A stretch of 44,631 nucleotides of DNA from the NCBI GenBank assembly GCA_020723345.1, contig DYJA01000038.1, forward strand, positions 13,137-57,767, written 5' to 3'. Each line of letters opens with the position of its first letter. Position 1 is the first letter of the stretch. The translations under genes and the position numbers were made by a program. This stretch comes from Candidatus Aquidulcis sp. (GTDB taxonomy: Bacteria; Chloroflexota; Anaerolineae; UBA4142). Shown in pieces: positions 25,113 through 32,947 of the stretch. Below the pieces are notes generated by a model, which made no database searches, had not been told where the DNA came from, and saw only the letters and a program-made list of their open reading frames with translations.

Positions 25113-26711
25113 ATGAAAATGCAATCGGATTCGCGCGAAGAACAGACGCGACTCGTCAATCGCGTTTCCCGCGCACGCTGGATCGTTCCGCTGGTTCTCG
25201 CGTTGTTTGGAACGGGCTACGCGCTGTTCAGCCAATGGTCGCCGCAAGATCGTGCGCCTGCGGCGTCTGATGTTCTTCAGGTTTTCTTGTTTCCCGGCTT
25301 GATTGTCCCGCTGTTTGTTTGGGCGGTCCTGACTTGGATTGTTAGTGTGGCGCGGAGAGCGAATTTGCAAATCCTGGAGAACCAAGCCGGGATCGCCAAC
25401 GAAAACGCGCGCCTCTTTCAAGAGACCAAGCAGCGGTACGAGGCGATGATCGCGTTGCACGAAACCTCGCTCGACGTGATCGCGCGATTGGACACGACGC
25501 AATTACTCGAAGCGCTCCTCCGGCGCGGGACGCAACTTTTGGGCGCGCAAGGTGGCGTGGTTTATCTGTACGACGCGCCGCAAGGAGTAATTCGCGCGGT
25601 GGCGAGTTACAAAACGTCGCGCGATTGGGTTGGCGTGACTTTGGAATTGGACGAAGGCGTCATCGGTCAAGTGATTCGAACCGGCAAGCCGATGATCGTC
25701 AACGACTACCACCACTGGTCGCAGCGCGCGGTGGCGTTCGAAGGGTCTTCGGAAACGCGCATCGTCGGCGTGCCGCTGAAATGGGAAAACCAGATCATCG
25801 GCGCGTTCGATATGGTGAACAACCCGGAAGGCAGACCGTTCACCGAAGACGACGTTTGGTTGACGAGTTTGTTCGCGGATTTGGCGAGCATCGCGATCAA
25901 GAACGCGGAATTGCACTCGCAGATCAAGCGATTCAGCCAAGAGTTGGAACAAAACGTCGCTGCCCGCACGCGCGAGTTGTCCAAAGCGAAAGAGGAAATC
26001 GCCGCGCGCTCGGAGCAGTTGCGTTTGCTTTTGGCAGAGACGATTCGCGTTCAAGAGGACGAGCGCGCGCGCATTGCGCGGGATATGCACGACGATGTGG
26101 TGCAATTGGTCACGGCGGCGCGCTGGGAGGCGCAAACCGCCGAGGTGTTCGCGGGATCGGAGTTGAAAAGTGAAGCGCGCACCAGTCTTTTGGCAGTGCG
26201 CGAGTTGTTGGATCAAACAGAGAAACAAATCCGCCGCGCGATCTACAATCTCCATCCGCCGATTTTGGACGCGGTCGGCTTGAAGCCAGCGCTGCAAAGT
26301 TACGCCGAACAATTCGAACGCATCTCCGGCACGGGCTGTCGGTTGGAAATCGTCGGCAACGCGATCCGCTTGCCGATTCGGGTCGAGAGTTGCATCTATC
26401 GTCTGATCGAAGAAGCGCTGACGAACATTGCCACGCACGCGCACGCGACGAAATCGTCGGTCGTTCTCGACTATCGCGATACAACACTTTGTGTCACCGT
26501 GGAAGATGATGGCTGCGGATTCGATCGGCAAGAATGGTTGCGTGAGTCAGTGCGAAATGGCAGCCATCTCGGTTTGTTGAGCATGCAGGAGCGTGTGGAG
26601 GGGCTGGGCGGAAGTATGCGCGTCGAGTCCGCGCCGGGGCAGGGGACGCGATTGACTCTCCAGATTCCGATTGAAAGAGGAGCCGTCGAATGGAACCGAT
26701 CCGAGTCCTGA
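25113..26711 (+). CDS. Membrane-bound GAF-domain histidine kinase (HisKA_3)
   Basis: 532 residues. Two N-terminal TM helices (WIVPLVLALFGTGYALF and VFLFPGLIVPLFVWAVLTWIVSVA) with a short loop, then a GAF domain (about 110-285; GVIGQVIRTGKPMIVNDY, GVPLKWENQIIGAFDMVN), a coiled coil, HisKA_3 with phospho-acceptor His in RIARDMHDDVVQLVTAARWE, and HATPase_c (EEALTNIATHA, EDDGCGFD, HLGLLSMQERVEGLGG). The start is ATG 25113; GTG 25110 is just possible. The last 22 bases overlap the next regulator gene, so this is a genuine kinase-regulator operon. The signal is unknown; GAF suggests a small molecule or redox cue. Confidence 0.93.
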   Translation: MKMQSDSREEQTRLVNRVSRARWIVPLVLALFGTGYALFSQWSPQDRAPAASDVLQVFLFPGLIVPLFVWAVLTWIVSVARRANLQILENQAGIANENARLFQETKQRYEAMIALHETSLDVIARLDTTQLLEALLRRGTQLLGAQGGVVYLYDAPQGVIRAVASYKTSRDWVGVTLELDEGVIGQVIRTGKPMIVNDYHHWSQRAVAFEGSSETRIVGVPLKWENQIIGAFDMVNNPEGRPFTEDDVWLTSLFADLASIAIKNAELHSQIKRFSQELEQNVAARTRELSKAKEEIAARSEQLRLLLAETIRVQEDERARIARDMHDDVVQLVTAARWEAQTAEVFAGSELKSEARTSLLAVRELLDQTEKQIRRAIYNLHPPILDAVGLKPALQSYAEQFERISGTGCRLEIVGNAIRLPIRVESCIYRLIEEALTNIATHAHATKSSVVLDYRDTTLCVTVEDDGCGFDRQEWLRESVRNGSHLGLLSMQERVEGLGGSMRVESAPGQGTRLTLQIPIERGAVEWNRSES

Positions 26712-27331
26712 TCGTCGACGATCATCCGATGGTGCGACGCGGTCTGCGAAATTTTTTGTCTTCCGCGTCGGACATTCTTGTCGTCGGCGAAGCGGAGGAC
26801 GGAGCAACTGCTTTGCGCGCCGCGACTGATCTATCGCCCAATGTCGTTTTGCTGGATATCCGGTTGACGGGACCGGACGGCGTCGCGGTGGCGGCGCAAC
26901 TGCGCAAAAGCGCGCCGCAAGTCAAAATTATTATTCTGACGGCGTATGACAACGACGATTACATTCAGGGCGCGTTGCGCGCCGGTGCCTACGCCTATTT
27001 GCTGAAAAGCAGTTCGGGCGAAACGGTCGTCGAGGCAATTCGCCAAGTGCATCAGGGCAAGCGTCTGCTGTCGCCGGGCTTGATGGATCGCGTCTTGGAG
27101 CAGTTCCAAGATTTGGCGCAGATCAAGGTCAAATCTCAATCGGGATTGTTGGAAGAAGAGATCAAAGTATTGGCATTGATCGCGCAAGGCGCGACGAACG
27201 AAGAAATCGCGCGCGCGATGTACTGGGGCGAACGAACGGTGAGACGCAAAGTGGATGAGATCATCGTCAAACTGGGAGTGAAGAACCGCGCGCAAGCCGT
27301 CGCCGAAGCGATCAAAAAGGGATTGATCTGA
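26690..27331 (+). CDS. Response regulator with diverged LuxR-type output domain
   Basis: 213 residues. Receiver with Asp10/Asp11, phospho-acceptor Asp56 (VVLLDIRLTGPDG), Thr in IILTAYD and Lys in LLKSSSG. The C-terminal segment LEEEIKVLALIAQGATNEEIARAMYWGERTVRRKVDEIIVKLGVKNRAQAVAEA fits a LuxR-type helix-turn-helix, although the usual TxRE start is altered (LLEEEIKVL). The gene overlaps the kinase gene by 22 bases and is followed by a bidirectional terminator. It is the partner of that kinase; targets unknown. Confidence 0.92.
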   Translation: MEPIRVLIVDDHPMVRRGLRNFLSSASDILVVGEAEDGATALRAATDLSPNVVLLDIRLTGPDGVAVAAQLRKSAPQVKIIILTAYDNDDYIQGALRAGAYAYLLKSSSGETVVEAIRQVHQGKRLLSPGLMDRVLEQFQDLAQIKVKSQSGLLEEEIKVLALIAQGATNEEIARAMYWGERTVRRKVDEIIVKLGVKNRAQAVAEAIKKGLI

Positions 27332-27350
27332 GCGCCGTTTGAAATCCATC

Positions 27351-27395
27351 GAAAAACGTCGGCGTACCTTGTCGAGGGCACGCCGACACTTTTTC
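27351..27395. terminator. Bidirectional terminator between regulator and FHA-lipase genes
   Basis: GTCGGCGT (27358-27365) pairs with ACGCCGAC (27380-27387), flanked by AAAAA on the left and TTTTT on the right, so it can end both converging transcripts. It overlaps the FHA-lipase stop codon. Confidence 0.8.
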
Positions 27396-29091
27396 AATGC
27401 GTCAGTTCCAGTTTGAGTCGCATCTTGACATCGTTATCCATGTACAACGCCGCGTGATGTTGATGGACGGGATGGATTTCGGCGTTCGGCAAAAATGCGC
27501 TCTCCTCCGGCACCGTGCTATCGCCCTTATCCTCCGTGATAAATTGGATGTGATCCCACCCGCCGGTCTGATTGCGATCCTCCAAAGTGGCGCGGGTGGG
27601 TGTTTGGATGCCGTACCCGAAAATGCTAATCGCGGAAACGCGGCACTTGGTTCCCAACTCACGCCGGAACTCGACGGCGTTCCGCAAATGTCCGCGATAT
27701 TCGTCGGGGCACCACTTTTCATCGTGGTACAGATCAATCGGATTTTTATACGAATCGAAAACGCAAGGATAAGTCGGCAGCATCGTGTAAATTGAAGGCG
27801 CACTCGCAATCGCGCGCTGAAAGGGTTCGGCGATTCCGTAGATGAATGGTTGTTTGCCGAATGCGCCGAACGCTTCGAGTGTCTTGGGCATGCCGCTGTG
27901 CGTACCGCCCAGCAACACCATCCGGTTGACGACGGAATAACCGTTCAGTTTTTCGACGTAATAGCGCGAGACGAGACAGCCCAGACTGTGCGCGATCAAT
28001 GTGATCGGCAACTGGGCTTCTTTCACCTTTTCGCGCCAATCATCAATCTGCTCCGCCAACTGTTTGGCAGCCACGCGCGGATCGAGCCGCCAGTCCCAGG
28101 GGAATTCGAGCAGATCCTTGCCGCGTTCGTATCCCAGGTCATCGCACAAGAAATCGCCCAGCGCTTTGTATCGTTCGATTTTCAAAAAGCGCGGTACGAT
28201 GACGACTTCGGAAACGAGCTGCCGCGCTTCGATGGATGCGGTGGAGGGGAAGCGATAAACCTCCGGGTGCGTGAAGAGGTCTTTGACGTTGGGCCAAATG
28301 CGTTCATCGCCGCGCCACAGCTCGGAGCCCATAAAGCCGGGAATGAACACGACGGGGTGCCGCGCGCCGAGCGGTAGCGCGAAAGATTGTTGCAGCCCCA
28401 GCGTCGGATCTTCGCACAGGGGCGCATTGAAAACGAGCGTGGCATCGCCGATGCGAAAAGAATCGCCGGCGCGCAGGGTGTATTTTTCGATGCGCTGATC
28501 GTTAATCCAGGTGCCGTTGTGACTGTCGAGATCGAGCAGCACGAAATTATCCGCCTCCCGAACGATCCGCGCGTGTTGCCGCGAGATATTCGTGTCCGGC
28601 AAAATGACTTGGCAACCGCTCTGGCGACCAATCGTAGTCGCCTCTGTTGTCAGAGGAACTTCCCATGTCCGCCAGCGCGTGTGAACGACCAAGCGCGGCT
28701 GGGACAAATCCGGCAACTCGATCTCCATCGCGCTGGAAGACAGGATGGTGGTCAATTCGTCGATGGTCTGGGGATTGGGTTCGTCGACGACTGGCGGCGT
28801 GGCGTGTTGCAGGCGCAGTGTCGAGTTGGCAATGCGAACCGTTTCGCCGATTTGCAGTGGTGCGCGCTTGATCGATTCGCCTTTGACCCACGTGCCATTC
28901 GTGCTGCCGAGGTCTTCGATGGCAAGACCCGTCGCGGTGTGGTGTATCCGCGCGTGTTGCCGCGATGCGCCAGGATCATCCAGCACAATATCGCAGACGG
29001 CTGAGCGACCCAGTGTCAGCTGTTCTTGCGTGACGCTATAGATCCGTACCTGACCGGGCGGTGTTGTGACGATGAGTTGAATTTCTGGCAT
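27394..29091 (-). CDS. Double-FHA domain fused to an LCAT-like alpha/beta hydrolase
   Basis: About 565 residues. Two forkhead-associated domains: one at about 10-95 (LGRSAVCDIVLDDPGASRQHARI, STNGTWV) and one at about 135-225 (IGRQSGCQVILPDTNISRQHARI, SHNGTWI), both with the phosphothreonine-binding Gly-Arg, Ser-Arg-x-His and Asn-Gly residues. The rest (about 240-565) resembles lecithin:cholesterol acyltransferase/phospholipase hydrolases: PVVFIPGFMGSELW, nucleophile Ser in AHSLGCLVSRYY, candidate Asp in DKGDSTVPEES and His in VHQHHAALY. No signal peptide, so it is probably cytoplasmic and recruited by Ser/Thr phosphorylation. Start ATG 29091 has GGAG seven bases upstream; ATG 29097 is an alternative. 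Confidence 0.88.
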   Translation of the reverse strand: MPEIQLIVTTPPGQVRIYSVTQEQLTLGRSAVCDIVLDDPGASRQHARIHHTATGLAIEDLGSTNGTWVKGESIKRAPLQIGETVRIANSTLRLQHATPPVVDEPNPQTIDELTTILSSSAMEIELPDLSQPRLVVHTRWRTWEVPLTTEATTIGRQSGCQVILPDTNISRQHARIVREADNFVLLDLDSHNGTWINDQRIEKYTLRAGDSFRIGDATLVFNAPLCEDPTLGLQQSFALPLGARHPVVFIPGFMGSELWRGDERIWPNVKDLFTHPEVYRFPSTASIEARQLVSEVVIVPRFLKIERYKALGDFLCDDLGYERGKDLLEFPWDWRLDPRVAAKQLAEQIDDWREKVKEAQLPITLIAHSLGCLVSRYYVEKLNGYSVVNRMVLLGGTHSGMPKTLEAFGAFGKQPFIYGIAEPFQRAIASAPSIYTMLPTYPCVFDSYKNPIDLYHDEKWCPDEYRGHLRNAVEFRRELGTKCRVSAISIFGYGIQTPTRATLEDRNQTGGWDHIQFITEDKGDSTVPEESAFLPNAEIHPVHQHHAALYMDNDVKMRLKLELTH

Positions 29092-29218
29092 CGGCATGCT
29101 CCAACCAAAAGGATTCTGTTCGCCAAGCGATTGACGATGATAGAGCGAGCCATCGTCCAGCGATTGCCTGCGCGAACGCGTGCTCGTGGGCGAGCAAAGA
29201 ACGGCGATTCCGCTAACA

Positions 29219-29246
29219 ATTATCGCATGGAATAGAATTTTGTCAA
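29219..29246 (-). promoter_or_regulatory. Promoter for the FHA-lipase gene
   Basis: Minus strand TTGACA (29246-29241), 16-bp spacer, GATAAT (29224-29219). The leader is about 120 bases. It diverges from the promoter at 29263-29291. Confidence 0.65.
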
Positions 29247-29262
29247 CTGGGGATTTCCGAAA

Positions 29263-29291
29263 TTGTCACACTGCTGAGAATGTGATAGAAT
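29263..29291 (+). promoter_or_regulatory. Promoter for the Pro-rich membrane protein and sigma factor genes
   Basis: TTGTCA (29263-29268), 17-bp spacer, TAGAAT (29286-29291), 22 bases before the GTG start at 29314. Confidence 0.6.
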
Positions 29292-29313
29292 TGCGCGCAG
29301 AAGGAAAAAGGTT

Positions 29314-29694
29314 GTGCGAAATTTCGACCCTGGGCGAGCGTGGGCTTTTGTGGTTGAGGCGATCCTGGCAAACCTGGTTTTGTGGATCGTCGTCGTTTCT
29401 TTGTATGGCTGGGCGATCAATCAGCCGGGCGAACCGGAGCCGACTCCGATGGGGGAAGAACTGCCGGTCATCGTCGAGGTGACGGTAATTGTGACGGCAG
29501 CGCCGCGTGATACGCCGTCGCCTACGGCGACGGTTCAAGAGACGCCGCCGCCGATGCCACCGATTCCACCGACGCCGGAACCCACGCGCCGCGAATTTGG
29601 CGAACCCACCAAGCCGCCCTATGTTTTTCCCACTCCGATTTACATTCCCGCCGTGCGCGCAAGCGCCACGCCGACGCGGGCAATTAGTAAATAG
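29314..29694 (+). CDS. Small membrane-anchored Pro/Thr-rich protein, unknown function
   Basis: 126 residues. One TM helix near the N-terminus (VVEAILANLVLWIVVVSLYGWAI) followed by an extracytoplasmic Pro/Thr/Glu-rich tail without globular character (TPSPTATVQETPPPMPPIPPTPEP...). The start is GTG 29314 with AAGGA upstream and a good promoter. I do not recognise a family; such TM plus Pro-rich stalk proteins are common in Chloroflexota. It lies directly before the ECF sigma/anti-sigma genes, so it may belong to an envelope-stress unit, but that is inference from position only. Confidence 0.7.
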   Translation: MRNFDPGRAWAFVVEAILANLVLWIVVVSLYGWAINQPGEPEPTPMGEELPVIVEVTVIVTAAPRDTPSPTATVQETPPPMPPIPPTPEPTRREFGEPTKPPYVFPTPIYIPAVRASATPTRAISK

Positions 29695-29730
29695 CGTATG
29701 GCAAATAGCGAATAGCCATCTGCCATACGC
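29694..29730. repeat. GCGTATGGCA inverted repeat
   Basis: GCGTATGGCA (29694-29703) and TGCCATACGC (29721-29730), with AATAGC units between. It fills the gap in front of the sigma factor and overlaps the end of the previous gene. Confidence 0.7.
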
Positions 29731-29741
29731 CATTAGCAACT

Positions 29742-30320
29742 ATGGACAACGACAGCGAACTCGTTCACGCCGCGCAAAACGGCGACCAACGCGCGTTTGC
29801 GCAACTCGTCGAAAAGTACGAGGCGCGCGTCTACAATCTCGCGCGGAAAATGATGCGCGATCCGCAGGACGCCGAAGACGTTTTGCAGGAAACGTTCATC
29901 AGCGTTTTTCGGCATCTCAAGGATTTTCAGGGCGACGCGAGTTTCTCGACGTGGCTCTATCGGATCGCGACGAACGCGAGTCTGATGAAATTGCGCGGAC
30001 GGAAAACGCCGCCGCTTTCGCTCGACGCGCCGGTGGAAATGGATGACGCGGGCGCGCTGCCGCGCGAAATCGTCGACTGGGGCATCACGCCCGAAGAAGC
30101 GCTGCTCAGCGGCGAAGTGCGCGCGCAAATGGACGCCGCGGTGGACGCGCTGCCCGAATCGCTGCGCGCGGTCTTCGTCTTGCGCGACATTGAGGGGCTG
30201 TCGGTGCAAGAGACCGCCGACGTGTTGAGCATCAGCGTGCCGAACGTCAAGACGCGTCTGCATCGCGCGCGGTTGATGTTGCGCGAGAATCTATCGGAGT
30301 ACTTCAAACGCGCCAAATGA
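29742..30320 (+). CDS. ECF-type RNA polymerase sigma factor
   Basis: 192 residues. Region 2 (FAQLVEKYEARVYNLARKMMRDPQDAEDVLQETFISVFRHLKDFQ, then FSTWLYRIATNASL) and region 4 (LPESLRAVFVLRDIEGLSVQETADVLSISVPNVKTRLHRARLMLRE) are both clear, as in RpoE-like group IV factors. No anti-sigma domain is fused. No evident ribosome site precedes ATG 29742, which directly follows a repeat element. A zinc-finger anti-sigma gene follows at 30441, the usual partner arrangement. Confidence 0.95.
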   Translation: MDNDSELVHAAQNGDQRAFAQLVEKYEARVYNLARKMMRDPQDAEDVLQETFISVFRHLKDFQGDASFSTWLYRIATNASLMKLRGRKTPPLSLDAPVEMDDAGALPREIVDWGITPEEALLSGEVRAQMDAAVDALPESLRAVFVLRDIEGLSVQETADVLSISVPNVKTRLHRARLMLRENLSEYFKRAK

Positions 30321-30357
30321 GCCAAAGATACCAAACGCGCCAAACAGAAATTGTTGG

Positions 30358-30399
30358 ACGCTGATTCACACAGATTAACACAGATAAGAAAATCAGCGT
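30358..30399. repeat. ACGCTGATT...CACAGATTAACAC repeat element
   Basis: Arms ACGCTGATT (30358-30366) and AATCAGCGT (30391-30399); the interior CACAGATTAACACAGATAAG is shared with elements at 32527-32594 and 32948-33012. Confidence 0.75.
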
Positions 30400-30440
30400 G
30401 CAGCAGTGTTTAACTGGGTCCAACTGGCATGGGAGTTTTT

Positions 30441-30707
30441 ATGAAACACGAACATACGGAGTTGTGCGCGCAACTGCAATCAGAATTGCCTGACTATCTT
30501 GACGGCGAAGCGCGCGCGGAAATCTGTCGCGCGATTGAAACGCATCTCGCGGACTGCGACGATTGCCGCGTCGTCGTGGACACGCTGAAAAAGACGATTA
30601 CGCTGTACCGCAACGCGCCGTGTGAGGATGTGCCGCAAGATGTTCACGCGCGGCTGGTGCGGGTGTTATCGTTGGTGTCAACGAATGATGAACGAATAAA
30701 CGAATGA
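30441..30707 (+). CDS. Zinc-finger anti-sigma factor (HC2 type)
   Basis: 88 residues with the ZAS signature HLADCDDC (HxxxCxxC), preceded by ELPDYLDGEARAEICRAIETHL, and a helical tail. It has no TM helix, so it would be a soluble zinc anti-sigma, possibly redox-sensitive, that holds the ECF sigma factor inactive. ATG 30441 is preceded by GGGAG; an in-frame ATG at 30429 lies before that site. The C-terminal STNDERINE is encoded by ACGAATGA-type repeats, so the native end may have been replaced. Confidence 0.88.
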   Translation: MKHEHTELCAQLQSELPDYLDGEARAEICRAIETHLADCDDCRVVVDTLKKTITLYRNAPCEDVPQDVHARLVRVLSLVSTNDERINE

Positions 30708-30719
30708 ACGCGCGCGGCT

Positions 30720-30805
30720 TTGTCATTGCGAGGACAGTTTTTGTCCGAAGCAATCTCCAATTCGCGGCTTGGAGATTGCTTCGCGAAAAACGCTCGCAAT
30801 GACAA
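30720..30805. repeat. CATTGCGAG nested palindromic element, copy 2
   Basis: Outer arms TTGTCATTGCGAG (30720-30732) and CTCGCAATGACAA (30793-30805), perfect; inner arms GAAGCAATCTCC (30747-30758) and GGAGATTGCTTC (30771-30782), perfect. Same family and same nested plan as 7140-7224. It separates the anti-sigma gene from the 3' end of the trypsin-STAND gene. Confidence 0.88.
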
Positions 30806-30812
30806 GCACGCA

Positions 30813-32510
30813 TCACGCTTCACGAATCACGCCCAGCACTTCTTCCGCATCCATCTTCCCCCAGTAATATCCCATCTCCTCCGTACGGAACGCGCTGAAA
30901 ATCATCAGGAACGCGCGCTCGGCGTCGCTCAGGTGCTCGTCGTAGCGGCGCAGGACGCGATGGACGCGCGCGTAACGTTCTTCGTTCGCAGTCGGAATCG
31001 GAATTTCGCCGACGTGCGCCACTTGCCCAGCGTGCCGCTCGACGAGGTACGCCGCGAGCAAACTGAGCGCCAAGGCGTGCCCGTCCCAATCCGCCACCAC
31101 CTGGTCGAGCGCGGCATCGTTCCCGCGCACGCCGATTTCGCGCAAGAGCGCGCGCCCATCGGCGGGGCTGAGGCGTTCGACATCGCGCTGGGTGTAGGTG
31201 GTATAGCCCATCAGGTCGAGCAGCGGCGCGCGGCTCGTGATGAGCAGGAACGACGAGTGTCCGCCCGCCGCAAAATAGCCGATGAACTCTTTGAGGTCGC
31301 CGCTCTTCAGCAAGCCGTACTGGTCGCCCTCCTGATGCTGCATCACTTCAAGCCCGTCGAGGACGAAGAGATAGCGCCCCGCGCCGAGCATCGCGCCGAT
31401 GATTTGCGCGCGCACGTTCGCGGACGGTACTTTGCGCGGGTCAATCTTGCCGCCGCTCATAAATTTCAACGCGGCTTCAAAAAATTCGTCCACGCTCGGG
31501 CGTTCGTAAAAGCCCCACCAGAACACGCCGTCGGGTAAGGGCGAAGCATTTTTCGATTTGCCCAGCAAATCGAAAAATGCTTCGCCCCTACAAATGCCGT
31601 CAACCCATTTTCTTGCCAACGACGATTTGCCTTCGCCGCCAAAACCGATGAGACCCGTCACGCGGCGATTCGGGTCGCGCCAATCGGCGGTGAGATGCGC
31701 GAGCAATTCCGCGCGCCCCACCCATTCCTTGAGCGGCGACGGCGCGTTGTTCCACGCGATTCCCACGTCGGGTGCGACTTGAGCGCGCGCGGCGGCAACA
31801 TCGGTCTTGGGTTGCGATGCGGCGCGCAGCGGCAAATCGTCATCGCGCAGCGCGAAATTGAACGGGTCGAAAGTGAGGACCGCGGCATCGGTCGCCCACG
31901 CGAGATTGTCGTCTTCCGATTGTCCGCGAGGATTCCAACGTTGCGTGACGAGACCGACGACGAGATTGCGCGCGACATCGAGCACCGCCGCGCCGCTCAT
32001 CCCAGGACGCACATCGCGCGTCCGCAATTCGATTGGCTCGCAATGCAAATCCGTGCCAGGAGGTAGAACGATTTCCGCCGCGCCCATAATTTTTCCGTCG
32101 GCGTGCCGCGCGAGATACGGACCGATGGGCGCGTACCCGTAACTGCGAAACGCGTTTCCGCACGATTGCTCCGCGCATCCCAGAATCGCGATTTGTTCGG
32201 GCGCGAGTGGCGACGCGCCGCCGACGAGTTGCAGCAAAACGATGTCGTCGTCGTGGCGCGGAAAGCACGCGGCGACGATGGCGCGGCGCGCTTTCGTCTC
32301 GGGTCCGCGCACCTGCGGAAAGTACACGCCGATTTCTGCGCTGTTTGCATCGCGCGGTTCAACGCCCGCCGCGCGAACGACGTGCGCGCATGTGATAATC
32401 GCGCCATCCATCGAAATTGCCACGCCCGTGCCGACAATCGCGTCGCTCTCGCGATGGCGAATCTGCACTGTCATCCCGCGCAGGTCTTGGAGGATTACGT
32501 TGTTGTCCAT
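30813..32510 (-). CDS. Trypsin-like protease fused to STAND NTPase, C-terminally truncated
   Basis: 565 residues. Residues 1-220 are a trypsin-like serine protease with triad candidates His43 (ITCAHVV), Asp89 (DDDIVLL) and Ser172 (RPGMSGAAV). Residues about 262-500 are a STAND/NB-ARC-like NTPase: Walker A GFGGEGKSS (289-297), Walker B YLFVLDGLE with Asp385, sensor LLITSR, and GHALALSLLAAYL in place of GLPLAL. A winged-helix-like part begins at about 525 but stops at 565, inside a repeat, so the usual TPR or other sensor repeats are missing. Residues 308-324 are encoded by a palindrome. ATG 32510 has GGAG upstream. With the Trypco1 protein before it, this resembles NTP-dependent conflict/immune systems in which the NTPase activates a protease effector. 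Confidence 0.85.
   Translation of the reverse strand: MDNNVILQDLRGMTVQIRHRESDAIVGTGVAISMDGAIITCAHVVRAAGVEPRDANSAEIGVYFPQVRGPETKARRAIVAACFPRHDDDIVLLQLVGGASPLAPEQIAILGCAEQSCGNAFRSYGYAPIGPYLARHADGKIMGAAEIVLPPGTDLHCEPIELRTRDVRPGMSGAAVLDVARNLVVGLVTQRWNPRGQSEDDNLAWATDAAVLTFDPFNFALRDDDLPLRAASQPKTDVAAARAQVAPDVGIAWNNAPSPLKEWVGRAELLAHLTADWRDPNRRVTGLIGFGGEGKSSLARKWVDGICRGEAFFDLLGKSKNASPLPDGVFWWGFYERPSVDEFFEAALKFMSGGKIDPRKVPSANVRAQIIGAMLGAGRYLFVLDGLEVMQHQEGDQYGLLKSGDLKEFIGYFAAGGHSSFLLITSRAPLLDLMGYTTYTQRDVERLSPADGRALLREIGVRGNDAALDQVVADWDGHALALSLLAAYLVERHAGQVAHVGEIPIPTANEERYARVHRVLRRYDEHLSDAERAFLMIFSAFRTEEMGYYWGKMDAEEVLGVIREA
31539..31587. repeat. Perfect 23-bp-stem palindrome inside the trypsin-STAND gene
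   Basis: 31539-31561 is the exact reverse complement of 31565-31587, with a 3-base loop. It is read in frame as residues 308-324, in a loop between Walker A and the FWWGFYERPSVDEF block, without a stop or frameshift. Confidence 0.92.
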
Positions 32511-32526
32511 TGCCACTCCGAGAACA

Positions 32527-32594
32527 GGACACAGATTAACACTGATGAACACTGATTTTTTCTTATCTGTGTTTACCTGTGTTCATCAGTGTCC
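32527..32594. repeat. GGACACAGATTAACACTGATGAACACTGA inverted repeat, between Trypco1 and trypsin-STAND
   Basis: Left GGACACAGATTAACACTGATG... and right ATCTGTG...GTTCATCAGTGTCC form an imperfect long hairpin. It fills the gap between the two genes and touches the Trypco1 stop codon. Same family as 32948-33012. Confidence 0.85.
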
Positions 32595-32926
32595 TATTTT
32601 GTTTGTGGTTTCTCGCGCTCCCACGTCAACTTGACGACGAAACTCGCTTCCGTGCTTGCCTGCGCGACGAGCGCGCCTGCCGCCACATCCAACTTCAATC
32701 CGAAATCCACTTCGACTTTTGCAGGGCGGTCGGAAATCGCGTCAATCGTCGCGACGATGCGCTTGGCGACGGCGTGAATCGTACTCATCGCCGCGTTGAT
32801 GGCTTGTTCGGATTGCTTGGCGAGGTCGGTGGGAGAGGGAAGACCGCGCGTCGTGTGTTCCAACCCAGGCGCGGGCTTGAACTCGACGAGAATTGGGGCG
32901 TGCTCGTCGATCGTGAAGGTAGGCAT
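32594..32926 (-). CDS. Trypsin-co-occurring domain (Trypco1/CU044_2847-like) protein
   Basis: 110 residues from ATG 32926 (AGAGGAG seven bases upstream). The C-terminal half VEVDFGLKLDVAAGALVAQASTEASFVVKLTWER is the signature of the small Trypco1-type domain, which in comparative genomics accompanies trypsin-like and STAND NTPase conflict proteins. The N-terminal part (PILVEFKPAPG) is a beta strand followed by a helical linker (TDLAKQSEQAINAAMSTIHAVAKRIVATIDAI). Directly upstream of, and co-directional with, the trypsin-STAND gene, which strongly supports the assignment. Its molecular role is unproven; it may be a sensor, substrate or regulator of the protease. Confidence 0.85.
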   Translation of the reverse strand: MPTFTIDEHAPILVEFKPAPGLEHTTRGLPSPTDLAKQSEQAINAAMSTIHAVAKRIVATIDAISDRPAKVEVDFGLKLDVAAGALVAQASTEASFVVKLTWEREKPQTK

Positions 32927-32947
32927 CGCTGACTCCTCTGAGAATGG

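Noticed and set aside
30813-32510. Active mobile element as source of the trypsin-STAND module
   Set aside because: No transposase, integrase or terminal target duplication is visible; only non-coding palindromes flank it.
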